Shown: positions 40,845-49,767 of the stretch, piece after piece | Layout of the letters: the number at the start of each line of letters is the position of its first letter | How positions within the stretch are numbered: the stretch's first letter is position 1 | NCBI GenBank assembly: GCA_964344565.1 | Contig: CAYFNT010000016.1 | Span: 1 to 64,000, forward strand | Length of the DNA stretch: 64,000 nt | Source of the DNA: JACNKJ01 sp964344565 | GTDB taxonomy: Bacteria > Krumholzibacteriota > Krumholzibacteriia > JACNKJ01 | Reading direction: 5' to 3' | The notes under the pieces: model-generated | What the model was told of the DNA's origin: nothing | Seen by the model: only the letters and a program-made list of their open reading frames with translations | The model's database searches: none | Position numbers and translations under genes: made by a program

Positions 40845-42043
40845 ATCTCGGCAAGCGCCTCGCACGCCCCCTGCGCATCGTCGCCATCGGCGACGAGCTC
40901 ATGCGCGGGGACCATCCCGACACCAACTCGCCCTGGCTGGCCGAACGCCTCGCCCAGCTGGGGGAGATTCCCGATTCCGTGGAGCAGCTTCCCGATCGCG
41001 CGGGCGCGGCCGAGGCCGCCGTGCGACGCTGGAAGGAAGAGGGCGGCACCCTCTTCCTCGAAGGCGGACTCGGGCCCACCGAGGACGATGCCACCCGCGA
41101 GGAGATCGCCGCGGGACTGGGCGTACAGCTGGTCGAGAGCGCCGAGGCCGCCGAGATGATCCGGAATCTCGAGTCGAGGCGCGGAAGAACATTCACGGTC
41201 TACACCCATCGGCAGGCGCGCATGCCCGAGGGCTGCAGGCCCTTGAGCAATCCCGTGGGCACCGCGCCGCCCATCCTCTGCGAGAACGAGCGAGGCTTCC
41301 TGCTCGTGCTGCCCGGGGTGCCGTCGGAGTATCGCGCCGTCCTCGAGTCGCTGCTGCCCCTGTCCGAAAACGGCCTCGGCGCTCAGGAGTGGCGCCTGGC
41401 CGGACTGGGCGAGGACAAGCTCGCCACCGCCCTGGAAGGTATGCCCGGCCTGGAGCGGCTGGGTTTCTATCCCAACCGCGAGGGCATACGTGTGCGCGTG
41501 CCCGCCTCAGAGTTCGATCACGAGGAACTCGCAGGGCGGCTTGAACGGCATCTCGTCTCACGCAGGGGAGAGGCCCTGGAGGAGGTCGTGGCGGCGATGC
41601 TTCGCGAGCGCGGCGAGACCCTGGCCGTGGCCGAAAGCTGCACGGGCGGACTGCTGGGCGCGCGAATCACGCGTGTGTCAGGGGCCAGTGAAGTCTTCCT
41701 CGGCGGGGTGCAATCCTACGCCAACGAGGTGAAGGCGTCACTGCTCGGCGTGCCCGGTGCGATTCTGGAAGAGCACGGCGCGGTGAGCGAGGAGTGCGCG
41801 AGGGCCATGGCCGAAGGCGCGCGGGGCCGGCTCGGCGCCGATTGGGCCCTGTCCATCACGGGTATCGCGGGTCCCGGTGGTGGCACGGACGAGAAGCCCG
41901 TGGGCACCCTGCATATCGCACTGGCGGGGAAATCGGAGACGCGGCACATCGCGCGACTCGCGCCCTGGGGACGCGAGGACAATCGTCGCTACGCGGTTCA
42001 GGAGGCCTTGACCCTGCTCTGGATGATCCTGCGCGATCAGTAG
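40832..42043 (+). CDS. cinA: CinA-family protein (molybdopterin-binding-like domain plus NMN deamidase domain)
   Basis: About 403 residues. The N-terminal half is the CinA/MoCF-binding-like domain (IVAIGDELMRGDHPDTNSPWLAERLAQLG; GGLGPTEDDATREEIA; LLVLPGVPSEYRAVLE). The C-terminal half is the PncC-type nicotinamide mononucleotide amidohydrolase (VAESCTGGLLGARITRVSGASEVFLGGVQSYANEVK; ALSITGIAGPGGGTDEKPVGTLHIAL). The GTG at 40832 inside the pgpA end is the best available start, but no clear Shine-Dalgarno is present, so the exact start is uncertain. It is convergent with the CotH gene and their ends overlap by 7 bases. Confidence 0.9.
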   Translation: MVPLDLGKRLARPLRIVAIGDELMRGDHPDTNSPWLAERLAQLGEIPDSVEQLPDRAGAAEAAVRRWKEEGGTLFLEGGLGPTEDDATREEIAAGLGVQLVESAEAAEMIRNLESRRGRTFTVYTHRQARMPEGCRPLSNPVGTAPPILCENERGFLLVLPGVPSEYRAVLESLLPLSENGLGAQEWRLAGLGEDKLATALEGMPGLERLGFYPNREGIRVRVPASEFDHEELAGRLERHLVSRRGEALEEVVAAMLRERGETLAVAESCTGGLLGARITRVSGASEVFLGGVQSYANEVKASLLGVPGAILEEHGAVSEECARAMAEGARGRLGADWALSITGIAGPGGGTDEKPVGTLHIALAGKSETRHIARLAPWGREDNRRYAVQEALTLLWMILRDQ

Positions 42044-43413
42044 CCTTCGACGGCGAGCAGTTCCGCGGCCAGCTCGTAGCGCTCCGTGACATGATTTTCC
42101 AGGTATCCCAACTCGACCATGAAGTCCGCCGACTGCACCAGATAGCTGTAGCCGGGCTGTTCTCCGTCGTCGCCCACCACGTAGGGCTCGATCATGGCGT
42201 GGGTCTGCTGATAGATGGGTGTCATGCGCGAAGGCGCGAAAGCACCGTGGATGATCTCATCGAGCAGCGTGAGGTAGCGATGCCAGTAGACCTCGTCCTC
42301 GACCAGGAAGTTGATGAGGGGCCAGCCGTCCTCCACATCGCTGAAGTCCAGGGCGACGGCGCCACCATTTTTGCCCGGCTGCAGGGTTTCGTTGTGATCC
42401 CAGGGAATCCAGCTCAGCACTTCGTTGCCGGGCTCGTTGTATAGATAGTAGTTGTGGAATTCCTTGCCGTAGCTGTCCCAGTTCTGGATGACGGTATTCA
42501 CGGCCAGCCAGCGGATGAAGCCGTCCATATCGAAGACCGAGCCGAGTTGCCCACGCCAGGTGGCTGGCTCGCTGGTGCGCAGGTTCGAGTGCAGGGCCTC
42601 GTAGACCGCCGCCACGTCGCTCCAGTCGGAGCTGTCCTCGTTGCTCTTCTTGTCGAAATCGGCCTCGTCGAATGAACCCGCCGCGAAGGTGGCTCCCGGA
42701 CCCTCGGGTTTGTAGAGGTTGCCGCCGTCTGAGAATTGCGTCTCGATGACCGTGTCGTCGACCACTTCCACCATGGTGTAGAGGCCGAAGTAGAGGGGGC
42801 CATCGCCATGGTCGATGAAGATGCGACAGGGAACGGTGTGGGCCACGGGCACTCCCGCCTCGCGCAGGATGCCCGCCGCCAGGTGCTCCCGCATGAGGGA
42901 GGGATCCTCGTAGCCATTCGAGAGCGAGAGCTGCTTGAAGCCGTAGAAGCGCTGGTTGTCGATCTCGGTCCAGGTGTCCTCGAACTCGTCGAAGTCGAGC
43001 TTCAGGGCCATCTTCCAGATGCCCGCCCGCCAGGCCGAGACCAGGCTCGAGTTCCCCTTGAAGCGCACGCCCACGTGGTACCACTCGATGCCCTCATGGA
43101 AGACCGAGCAGGGCACCCAGATGGGATTGTCGTCGGACGGCGGGGGTGGGAAGCCGCCCTGTCCGAAGGGGCCGTAGTGCTCTTCCATGTCCTCGAGCAT
43201 GTCCTGCCAGTAGGCCGGATCGATGACCAGGTCCAGGCGCTGCACGGTTTCCTCGGGGAAGACCACATCGAAGTTCGGCGGCGTCGAGTTGCCGTGGGTG
43301 GGCTCGGTCCAGTCGGGCAGACCTTCCCATTCCACCGGGTCTGTGCTGGTCTCCCCGCAGGCGACAACCAGTAGCGGCAGCAGGATCAGGGCGGCGATGA
43401 CTTTGATCGACAT
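42037..43413 (-). CDS. CotH-kinase-family lipoprotein
   Basis: A 458-residue lipoprotein. The ATG at 43413 (AAAGGT upstream) starts a lipoprotein signal (MSIKVIAALILLPLLVVAC; lipobox VVAC, Cys 19). The body matches the CotH family of atypical protein kinases: RLDLVIDPAYWQDML, HVGVRFKGNSSL, KMALKLDFDEF, FKQLSLSNGYEDPSLMREHLAAGILREAGVPV, YFGLYTMVEVVD, then QNWDSYGKEFHNYYLYNEPGNEVLSWIPWDHNETL, which holds the Asp residues of the active site. CotH proteins phosphorylate secreted or surface proteins. Here the target could be neighbouring surface proteins; that is inference. It interrupts the usual cinA-thpR order. Confidence 0.87.
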   Translation of the reverse strand: MSIKVIAALILLPLLVVACGETSTDPVEWEGLPDWTEPTHGNSTPPNFDVVFPEETVQRLDLVIDPAYWQDMLEDMEEHYGPFGQGGFPPPPSDDNPIWVPCSVFHEGIEWYHVGVRFKGNSSLVSAWRAGIWKMALKLDFDEFEDTWTEIDNQRFYGFKQLSLSNGYEDPSLMREHLAAGILREAGVPVAHTVPCRIFIDHGDGPLYFGLYTMVEVVDDTVIETQFSDGGNLYKPEGPGATFAAGSFDEADFDKKSNEDSSDWSDVAAVYEALHSNLRTSEPATWRGQLGSVFDMDGFIRWLAVNTVIQNWDSYGKEFHNYYLYNEPGNEVLSWIPWDHNETLQPGKNGGAVALDFSDVEDGWPLINFLVEDEVYWHRYLTLLDEIIHGAFAPSRMTPIYQQTHAMIEPYVVGDDGEQPGYSYLVQSADFMVELGYLENHVTERYELAAELLAVEGY

Positions 43414-43448
43414 GGCGGTGACCTTTCGACGGGATCCGCGCAGGAGGT

Positions 43449-43477
43449 ATTCTAGCAGGACAAGTGCCAAAGCCCAA
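43449..43477 (-). promoter_or_regulatory. Candidate promoter of the CotH lipoprotein gene
   Basis: On the minus strand, TTGGGC (43477-43472), 17 bases and TAGAAT (43454-43449) preceded by TGC. Confidence 0.55.
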
Positions 43478-43490
43478 ATGCGGCGCCCGA

Positions 43491-43519
43491 TTGTGCGGAC
43501 ACTATGGAGTTGTTATCCT
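43491..43519 (+). promoter_or_regulatory. Candidate promoter of thpR
   Basis: TTGTGC (43491-43496), 17 bases and TATCCT (43514-43519) lie 34 bases before the ATG. It is back to back with the CotH promoter. Confidence 0.45.
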
Positions 43520-43553
43520 GTTTTGACCAGCGAACTTAGCCCCTGGAGGGTGC

Positions 43554-44105
43554 ATGCGGCTATTTGTCGGACTTCCCCTGCCGCCCCAGCAGCGACAGAC
43601 TCTCGAGCAGCATTTGGCGCCTTGGCGGACCGAGTATCCTCGTCTGAAGTGGGTCGATGCGGCCCTCTACCACTTCACCCTTCAGTTCCTGGGCGACGTG
43701 GATCCGGATCGGGTGCCTTCGATCATGAAGGCCCTTTCGGAGCTTCGCAGCCTGGGCAGCTTTACCCTGGAGACCGGCGCCGCCTTCGCCATGCCTCCGG
43801 GAGCCCGCGCTAGGGTGCTGGCCCTGGGGCTCCTCTCCGGAGTGAAGTCGCTGCGGGATCTGGCGGCGGCCGTGCAGGAGGCCACGGCCGGCGTCGGATT
43901 CGAGCCCGAGCGCCGCGACTTCAAGGCCCATCTGACCTTGGCGCGCGTTCGCCGGGGAGAGAAGCTGGAACTGGATCCCGATCTGATCGGCACCCCGAAG
44001 GTTTCTTCCTTCCAGGCAGACGCCTTCCATCTCTATGAGAGCCAACTCCGGCCGCGGGGGCCCATCTATCGCTCGCTATTGGAAGTGCCCTTGAACGACC
44101 GCTGA
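43554..44105 (+). CDS. thpR: RNA 2',3'-cyclic phosphodiesterase (2H family)
   Basis: A 183-residue LigT/ThpR protein that opens 2',3'-cyclic phosphate RNA ends. The two HxTx motifs of 2H phosphoesterases are HFTL (in YHFTLQFLGDV) and HLTL (in FKAHLTLARVR). It begins MRLFVGLPLPP, the normal family start, with TGGAGG upstream. In many bacteria this gene sits next to cinA and recA; here it is separated from cinA by the CotH gene and from recA by two secreted-protein genes. Confidence 0.93.
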   Translation: MRLFVGLPLPPQQRQTLEQHLAPWRTEYPRLKWVDAALYHFTLQFLGDVDPDRVPSIMKALSELRSLGSFTLETGAAFAMPPGARARVLALGLLSGVKSLRDLAAAVQEATAGVGFEPERRDFKAHLTLARVRRGEKLELDPDLIGTPKVSSFQADAFHLYESQLRPRGPIYRSLLEVPLNDR

Positions 44106-44107
44106 GT

Positions 44108-44137
44108 TTGGTCCGGCCCAGACCTCTGTGCTATAAT
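44108..44137 (+). promoter_or_regulatory. Candidate promoter of the beta-helix gene at 44161
   Basis: TTGGTC (44108-44113), 18 bases and a perfect TATAAT (44132-44137). The -10 ends 23 bases before the TTG start, so the leader is short. Confidence 0.55.
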
Positions 44138-44160
44138 TGATTATTCCACAGGAGTTTGCT

Positions 44161-45564
44161 TTGGCCAATCGACTGCTTCTCCTCGCCCTGCTTTTCTACC
44201 TGTCGCCGGTTTCGGCCCTGGTGCTGCACGTGCCCGCGGACATCTCCGAGGTCGAAAGCGCCATGCGTCTCGCCGACTACGGCGACACGGTTCTGGTGGC
44301 GTCGGGCATCTACTATGAGCATTCGGTTCCGCTCTTCTCCGGCGTCACGCTGCTGGCCGAAGACATGGAGCAGGGCGCAACGGTGATCCACGCGGAAGAC
44401 CATACCTTCGTGATCGTGGCCGAATACGTGGACGCCTCCGCCGTGCTCCGCGGCTTCACCCTTCGAGGCGCGGCCGGCAGTGCGCTCTTCCTGGACCAGT
44501 CTCATCCTCTCATCGCCGACTGCCTGTTCACCCAGAACGATGGATATGACGGTGGCGGAGCCCTGATCTGGGGGAGCGAGTCGCGCTTCGAGCGCTGTCG
44601 CTTCAGCGGCAACATCGCCTATCGCGGCGGCGCGGTACACATGATCGAAGGTGATTCGGAGCCGAGCTTCATCGACTGCGAGTTCTACTGGAACACCTCG
44701 CGGGAAGAGGGGGGCGCCCTCTGGGCCGAGGGCGCTCGGCCATACTTCGAGGACTGCGTCTTCTATGGCAACGAGAGCTTCATCGACGGCGGCGCGCTCT
44801 TCCTGCGCGAGTGCCCCTACGGAGAGCCGGTCTTCGCGGGATGCGTTTTCGCGGGGAACCACGCGCCGGGTCTCGGTGGCGTCGGATACCTCGACTTCAA
44901 CTCACCCCTCTTCGAAGGCTGCACCTTCGTGGACAACGCCGCGGGCGGCGGGGCCCTCTTCCACCTGGACATAGCCTTCCCGCAGGTGGAGCGGTCCATC
45001 CTGGCCTTCAACGGTCCCGGTGATCTCATGGACTGCCACACCCTGGGCGAGCCGAGGATGTCCTGCTGCGACCTCTACGGCAACGAAGGCGGCGACGAGG
45101 TCTGCGGCCTCGATCTCGGCGGAAACTTCAGCGCCTATCCCTATTTCTGCGACCTGGACGGCGACGATTGGTCCCTCGCCGCGAGCTCGCCCTGCCTGCC
45201 CCTGGGCAACAGCTGCGGCGTCCTCATCGGGGCCCGAGGGCTCGGATGCGAAGATCCTGTGGACGCGCCGGAGGCGGCGCCGGCGGGAACGCTACGACTC
45301 ACGGCCTTTCCCAATCCATTCAATCCGTCGACAGAGATTCAAGTCAGGGTCGATAAGAGATCGAAGTTTGAACTTGAGATCTATGATATCGCGGGTCGGC
45401 GCATCCGACGGTTGCATACGGTCAGCACATTGGGAAAAGGCCTGCACGAGTTTGCCTGGGACGGTGTGGATCAGGAGGGTCGTCCCGTGAGTTCGGGAGC
45501 CTATCTCCTCAGTCTTCAGCAGGATGGACGGCGGGAAACGCTTCGGCTCATATTGATTAAGTGA
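44161..45564 (+). CDS. Secreted parallel beta-helix protein with FlgD-like tail
   Basis: A 467-residue exported protein. The TTG at 44161 is the likely start: AGGAG lies 5 bases upstream and the codon begins the signal peptide (ANRLLLLALLFYLSPVSA). The beta-helix begins at once (VLHVPADISEVESAMRLADYGDTVLVASGIY) and shows coils such as GGGALIWGSESRFERC and EEGGALWAEGARPYFEDC. It closes with SSPCLPLGNSCGVLIGARGLGC. Unlike the array at 17.9-25.6 kb it continues into a FlgD-like domain (NPFNPSTEIQVRVDK...SSGAYLLSLQQ) ending LILIK. The FlgD part (45300-45560) is less GC-rich than the rest. It is followed by a larger paralogue. Confidence 0.85.
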   Translation: MANRLLLLALLFYLSPVSALVLHVPADISEVESAMRLADYGDTVLVASGIYYEHSVPLFSGVTLLAEDMEQGATVIHAEDHTFVIVAEYVDASAVLRGFTLRGAAGSALFLDQSHPLIADCLFTQNDGYDGGGALIWGSESRFERCRFSGNIAYRGGAVHMIEGDSEPSFIDCEFYWNTSREEGGALWAEGARPYFEDCVFYGNESFIDGGALFLRECPYGEPVFAGCVFAGNHAPGLGGVGYLDFNSPLFEGCTFVDNAAGGGALFHLDIAFPQVERSILAFNGPGDLMDCHTLGEPRMSCCDLYGNEGGDEVCGLDLGGNFSAYPYFCDLDGDDWSLAASSPCLPLGNSCGVLIGARGLGCEDPVDAPEAAPAGTLRLTAFPNPFNPSTEIQVRVDKRSKFELEIYDIAGRRIRRLHTVSTLGKGLHEFAWDGVDQEGRPVSSGAYLLSLQQDGRRETLRLILIK

Positions 45565-45598
45565 GGTTTGCCGAATCCTGACTCACCTCCTAAAATAG

Positions 45599-45627
45599 TT
45601 CTTATTACTCCGAGGGTGTGATAGAAT
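45599..45627 (+). promoter_or_regulatory. Candidate promoter of the 1372-residue beta-helix gene
   Basis: TTCTTA (45599-45604), 17 bases and TAGAAT (45622-45627) lie 22 bases before the ATG at 45649. Confidence 0.5.
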
Positions 45628-45648
45628 ACCGGGGTCAGGGGGTGTGCG

Positions 45649-48600
45649 ATGAAGCTGTTCCTGTCGATTCTGTTTTTCTTCCAGGCATCGTTCTCGGTCG
45701 CTCTCGGTGCCATCATCCACGTGCCCGCCGAGGAGCCTACGATCCAGGACGGCCTTTGGGCGGCCCAGGTGGGAGACACGGTACAACTCGCGCCGGGCAT
45801 CTACTCCGAAAGCGCGCAGCTCCGCGAGGGTGTGCTGCTACGCGGAGATCCTCTCGATCCTTCTTCCGTGCAAATCGACGCGAGCAACGAGTATTTCGCG
45901 TTTCTTGGGCACTCCATTTCAGAAAACCCACCGGCCGGGATCGAGGGCATCAGCATCTCGGGTGCCATATCCAATGCGATTGTGGTGTCGGAATTCAGAT
46001 TGGAAGTCAGATACTGCCACTTCCTCGACAACGGCCAGTTCGATTCGGCCTTCTGGGGTGGCGCGATCTCCTGCACGATTAGTTCTCACCTTAGCGTGGA
46101 GTACTGCGTCTTTTCGGGGAACCAATCCGAGCGGGGCGGAGCCGTCTACATTGCGGCTGCGGACTATTCCGAGAATGCCGGCATCGAGAACTGCACCTTC
46201 TTCGGCAATCAGGCGCAATACGGTGCGGGCATCGCCGTGGAAGGTCCTCTGAATATCAGCCTGAGGAAATCCATTATTGCCTTCAACGAGGGAGGTGGGG
46301 CTGTTTTCGGCTTGCCCTACGACGCCATCGTCACTGGTTGCGACAGCTATGGGAACGTGGGTGGAGATGAGCTCGAGGGATCAGGGGGCGGCAACTTCAG
46401 CGCGGATCCGCTTTTCTGTGAGGCCGGCCTGGGGGATTTCCGATTGCACGAAGACTCTCCCTGTCTGCCCGAGAACAACGATGGGGTCCTGGTGGGAGCC
46501 TACGGCGAAGGGGAATGCGAAGCGCCAATCTGCGAGACCCTGCTCGTCCCCCAGGAGTATTCGACATTGTCCGAAGCTCTAGCGCACACCTACGCATGCG
46601 ACACTGTGCTCGTGGCTCCTGGTACCTACTACGAGAATATCCGGCTGCGCGCTGGAGTCGTGCTGGTCAGCACCCACGGTTTCGAGTCGACAATCATCGA
46701 TGGGCAAACATCCGGCACAACCGTCACACTCGGCTTTGATCGCGAGGCTGATCGAGTTTCCGCCCCAATCGTAATAGATGGATTTGCGATTCGAAACGGC
46801 AGCGAATCGGGACTTTCGCTTTGGGGTGTTCACGCGGAGATCCGAAACTGCTGGATCACACAGAACATCTCGTCCCATCGGGGAGGAGGCATCTACATCC
46901 GTGATTGTGATCCGGTAATCTCCGACTGTATCATTTCCAGAAACACCTCCTTTGAGGGTGGCGGCATCTTCCTATACAATTCCGATGCCGAGGTTTCAGG
47001 AACCACGATCGTGGGAAATGAAGCCGCGACCGGGGCTGGAGTCGCCAACTTCATCGCCTCCTGGCCCAGTTTCCAAGGATGTCTCATCGCCTTCAATTCC
47101 ATCGGTGAAGGTGTGAGTTGCTGGTCACCGATGATCAATCTGTCTTGCTCGATCCTCTACGGCAATACTGGTGGTGATGAGTTTTGCGGTATTGATGGTG
47201 GCGGCAACCTCTGGGAAGACCCTCTTCTATGTGATTGGGCGGAAGGCGATTTCACTCTCTATGCCGAATCACCATGTCTTCCGGAGAACAATTCCTGCGG
47301 CATCCTGATCGGAGCTGGCGGAATAGGGAATTGCGATCTCCCGGATTGCGATAAGATCCTAGTCCCTCAGGATTACTCCAGCATCCAAGAAGCTCTGAGC
47401 ATGACAGGCATCTGCGATACGGTGCTGGTCGAACCTGGCTACTATACAGGCAATATCAGCATTCCAACGGGTGTCGCTCTCATTTCAACCGGTGGCGCGG
47501 ACCTCACGTTCATCACCGGTAACGGCGAAGGATCCGTCATCGATATCGGTTTGTCGATAAGAGAGGACAGGGAGGGAGAAGTCTCCACCCTCGAGGGTTT
47601 CACCATTTCAGGGGGCACGACCTCTGGGATATCCGTCCATTTCGAGGACGCGATAATCCGTGGGTGCATCATCGAAGGTAATTCGACCGAGGAGAATGGC
47701 GGAGGTATAAAATGCCTTAGCGCGTCGCCAACCATCGAAGACTGTACGATCAGGGCGAACTTCGCCCAAGCTTATGGTGGCGGAGTATTCCTTGGAGAGT
47801 ATTCCTCGGCCCAACTCCTTCGCTGCGTCATCTCGGAGAACCGCGCCGCGCGAGGTTCGGCGCTATTCGCGACCGGAAGTTCCTATCCCCGCTTGGAGTC
47901 CTGCACGCTGGTCGAAAACCTCGCCATGAGCGGAGAGGGTACGATCTACTCACAGGATCTCTCCACGCCCATAGTGGACCGCAGCGTGATCGCCTTCAAC
48001 GACGGCGGTGAAGCCATCCATTGCGGGGACGATGGATCCGCCCTCATCCTATGCAGTGACCTTTTCGGAAACATGGGAGGTGACGAGCTCTGTGGGATCG
48101 ACGACGGCGGCAACTTTTCTGCCAATCCCCTGTTCTGCGATCTCGGTGCCGACGACTACCGCTTGAGCGTCGATTCCCCCTGCCTGCCCGAAAACAACGA
48201 ATGCGCGGAGCTGATCGGAGCTCGAGGCCTGGGCGACTGCGATGCGCCGGACTGCCGCGTCCTGCGCGTACCCGAGCAGTTCGCCACCATCTGTGAAGCG
48301 CTCGAGCTGGCCGCCTATTGCGATTCCGTTCTAGTCGGTCCGGGAATCTATGCAGAATCGCTGGTCATGCCCTCCGGGGTGACGCTGCTGGGTAGCGGTC
48401 CCGACTCCACGATTCTCGAGGGGCAGGGATCGGGAACGGTGCTGAACATCGGCGGGAGGTCAGATGCATCGGCGGACAGCTCCACGACCTACGTCGCCGG
48501 CTTCACCATTCGCGGCGGCGGCGATTCGGGACTGGTGATTCGCAACGCTTCCCCAACCATCGAGAACTGCGTGATCCGCGACAACACTTCCCCTGACAGG

Positions 48601-49767
48601 GGTGGCGGCGTGAAACTGTGGATGTCCACGCCGACCTTCATCAATTGCAGAATCGAAGAGAACCTCGCCATCGAAAGCGGGGGCGGCGTCTGGATGGACG
48701 CGAGCACTTCGAGTTTCCATGGCTGCATGATCGCCGGCAACCTTAGCGAGGGAGTGGGCGGCGGGCTTCATACCGTTGATGCCGCACTCGTATTAAGCAA
48801 TTCCCACATCGAAGACAATCAAGCCTTCAGAGGCGGTGGGCTCTACGGCGATGGAAGCCTGACGATTACGCCGGATGTGGTGTTCAGTGGAAACGAGGCT
48901 AGCGAGAACGGCGGTGGCATGTACCTGACGCTCCATGAAGATCGCGAGCTAGTCGGAATGAAGATCGTCGAAAACTTTGCCGGCGGAGAGGGCGGAGGCA
49001 TCTACATCCACTCTTCGTCTATGCATAGCAACCTCTTCAGCGAACTCCTCTTCGCCCGCAACGAGGCTTCGCTCGGGGGCGGCGGCGTGGTGGTGGATCA
49101 CGGAGCGCTCACCATCGAACGATGCACCTTCGCGGCTAACCGAGCCCCGGAAGGCAGCAACCTGCGGCTTAGCCAGGGCAGCAATCCCTATCTGGATCGC
49201 TGCATTGTCGCCTTCGGAGAGCTCGGTGCTGGCATCCAATGCGAGATGCCCTCCAGCGTCGATGCCGATTGCTGCAATGTCTTCGGAAACGAAGGCGGCG
49301 ACGAGATCTGCCTGGGTGAAGGCGAGGACAACTTTTCGGAGGACCCATGGTTCTGTGATTTCGAGGGTGGGGACTACACGCTCGCCTTGGGATCGCCCTG
49401 TCTACCTCCCGGAAATGATTGCGGCGTCCTGGTGGGAGCCTTCGATCAGGGCTGCGACCTGCCCGTCGATGGACAGTCCCACCCGCCACAGGGCCTGAGC
49501 CTGTCCGCCTATCCCAATCCCTTCAATCCATCGACATGGATACGTTTCAACCTGGAGACGGACTCTGAAGTGCGCCTGGGCATCTATGATATCGCCGGGC
49601 GAAGGATCCAAACGCTGTTTCCGGGTACGAAGCTGGTTGCCGGTGGGCATCAGATCGTCTGGAACGGTCGGGACGATCGTGGGAGAGAGATCTCCAGCGG
49701 GATCTACTACCTGCGTTTGGAGACCGCCGAAGCGATCCTTAGCCGGAAGCTGGTGCTCCTGAAATAG
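45649..49767 (+). CDS. Giant secreted beta-helix protein with four modules and FlgD-like tail
   Basis: A 1372-residue exported protein. Signal peptide (...FSVALGA), then four modules starting near residues 25, 300, 572 and 874. Each opens with a VPxxxxTIxxAL...CDTVLVxPGxY motif and continues with beta-helix coils rich in GGGI and NCxI. The first three close with a DSPCLPENN...LIGAxGxGxC unit, joined to the next module by a DC(D/R)xxL link; the fourth is longest (about 400 residues) and closes in the same way. A FlgD-like domain (NPFNPSTWIRFNLET...SSGIYYLRLET) ends KLVLLK. Codon choice in modules two to four is looser and more AT-containing than in flanking housekeeping genes. The modules look like internal duplications of the single-module protein encoded just upstream. 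Role unknown; probably a surface fibre or adhesin by fold. Confidence 0.85.
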   Translation: MKLFLSILFFFQASFSVALGAIIHVPAEEPTIQDGLWAAQVGDTVQLAPGIYSESAQLREGVLLRGDPLDPSSVQIDASNEYFAFLGHSISENPPAGIEGISISGAISNAIVVSEFRLEVRYCHFLDNGQFDSAFWGGAISCTISSHLSVEYCVFSGNQSERGGAVYIAAADYSENAGIENCTFFGNQAQYGAGIAVEGPLNISLRKSIIAFNEGGGAVFGLPYDAIVTGCDSYGNVGGDELEGSGGGNFSADPLFCEAGLGDFRLHEDSPCLPENNDGVLVGAYGEGECEAPICETLLVPQEYSTLSEALAHTYACDTVLVAPGTYYENIRLRAGVVLVSTHGFESTIIDGQTSGTTVTLGFDREADRVSAPIVIDGFAIRNGSESGLSLWGVHAEIRNCWITQNISSHRGGGIYIRDCDPVISDCIISRNTSFEGGGIFLYNSDAEVSGTTIVGNEAATGAGVANFIASWPSFQGCLIAFNSIGEGVSCWSPMINLSCSILYGNTGGDEFCGIDGGGNLWEDPLLCDWAEGDFTLYAESPCLPENNSCGILIGAGGIGNCDLPDCDKILVPQDYSSIQEALSMTGICDTVLVEPGYYTGNISIPTGVALISTGGADLTFITGNGEGSVIDIGLSIREDREGEVSTLEGFTISGGTTSGISVHFEDAIIRGCIIEGNSTEENGGGIKCLSASPTIEDCTIRANFAQAYGGGVFLGEYSSAQLLRCVISENRAARGSALFATGSSYPRLESCTLVENLAMSGEGTIYSQDLSTPIVDRSVIAFNDGGEAIHCGDDGSALILCSDLFGNMGGDELCGIDDGGNFSANPLFCDLGADDYRLSVDSPCLPENNECAELIGARGLGDCDAPDCRVLRVPEQFATICEALELAAYCDSVLVGPGIYAESLVMPSGVTLLGSGPDSTILEGQGSGTVLNIGGRSDASADSSTTYVAGFTIRGGGDSGLVIRNASPTIENCVIRDNTSPDRGGGVKLWMSTPTFINCRIEENLAIESGGGVWMDASTSSFHGCMIAGNLSEGVGGGLHTVDAALVLSNSHIEDNQAFRGGGLYGDGSLTITPDVVFSGNEASENGGGMYLTLHEDRELVGMKIVENFAGGEGGGIYIHSSSMHSNLFSELLFARNEASLGGGGVVVDHGALTIERCTFAANRAPEGSNLRLSQGSNPYLDRCIVAFGELGAGIQCEMPSSVDADCCNVFGNEGGDEICLGEGEDNFSEDPWFCDFEGGDYTLALGSPCLPPGNDCGVLVGAFDQGCDLPVDGQSHPPQGLSLSAYPNPFNPSTWIRFNLETDSEVRLGIYDIAGRRIQTLFPGTKLVAGGHQIVWNGRDDRGREISSGIYYLRLETAEAILSRKLVLLK

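Noticed and set aside
46500..49400. CRISPR-like or DNA repeats in the giant beta-helix gene
   Set aside because: The periodicity is at protein level (beta-helix coils and modules); DNA copies are diverged and there are no spacers.
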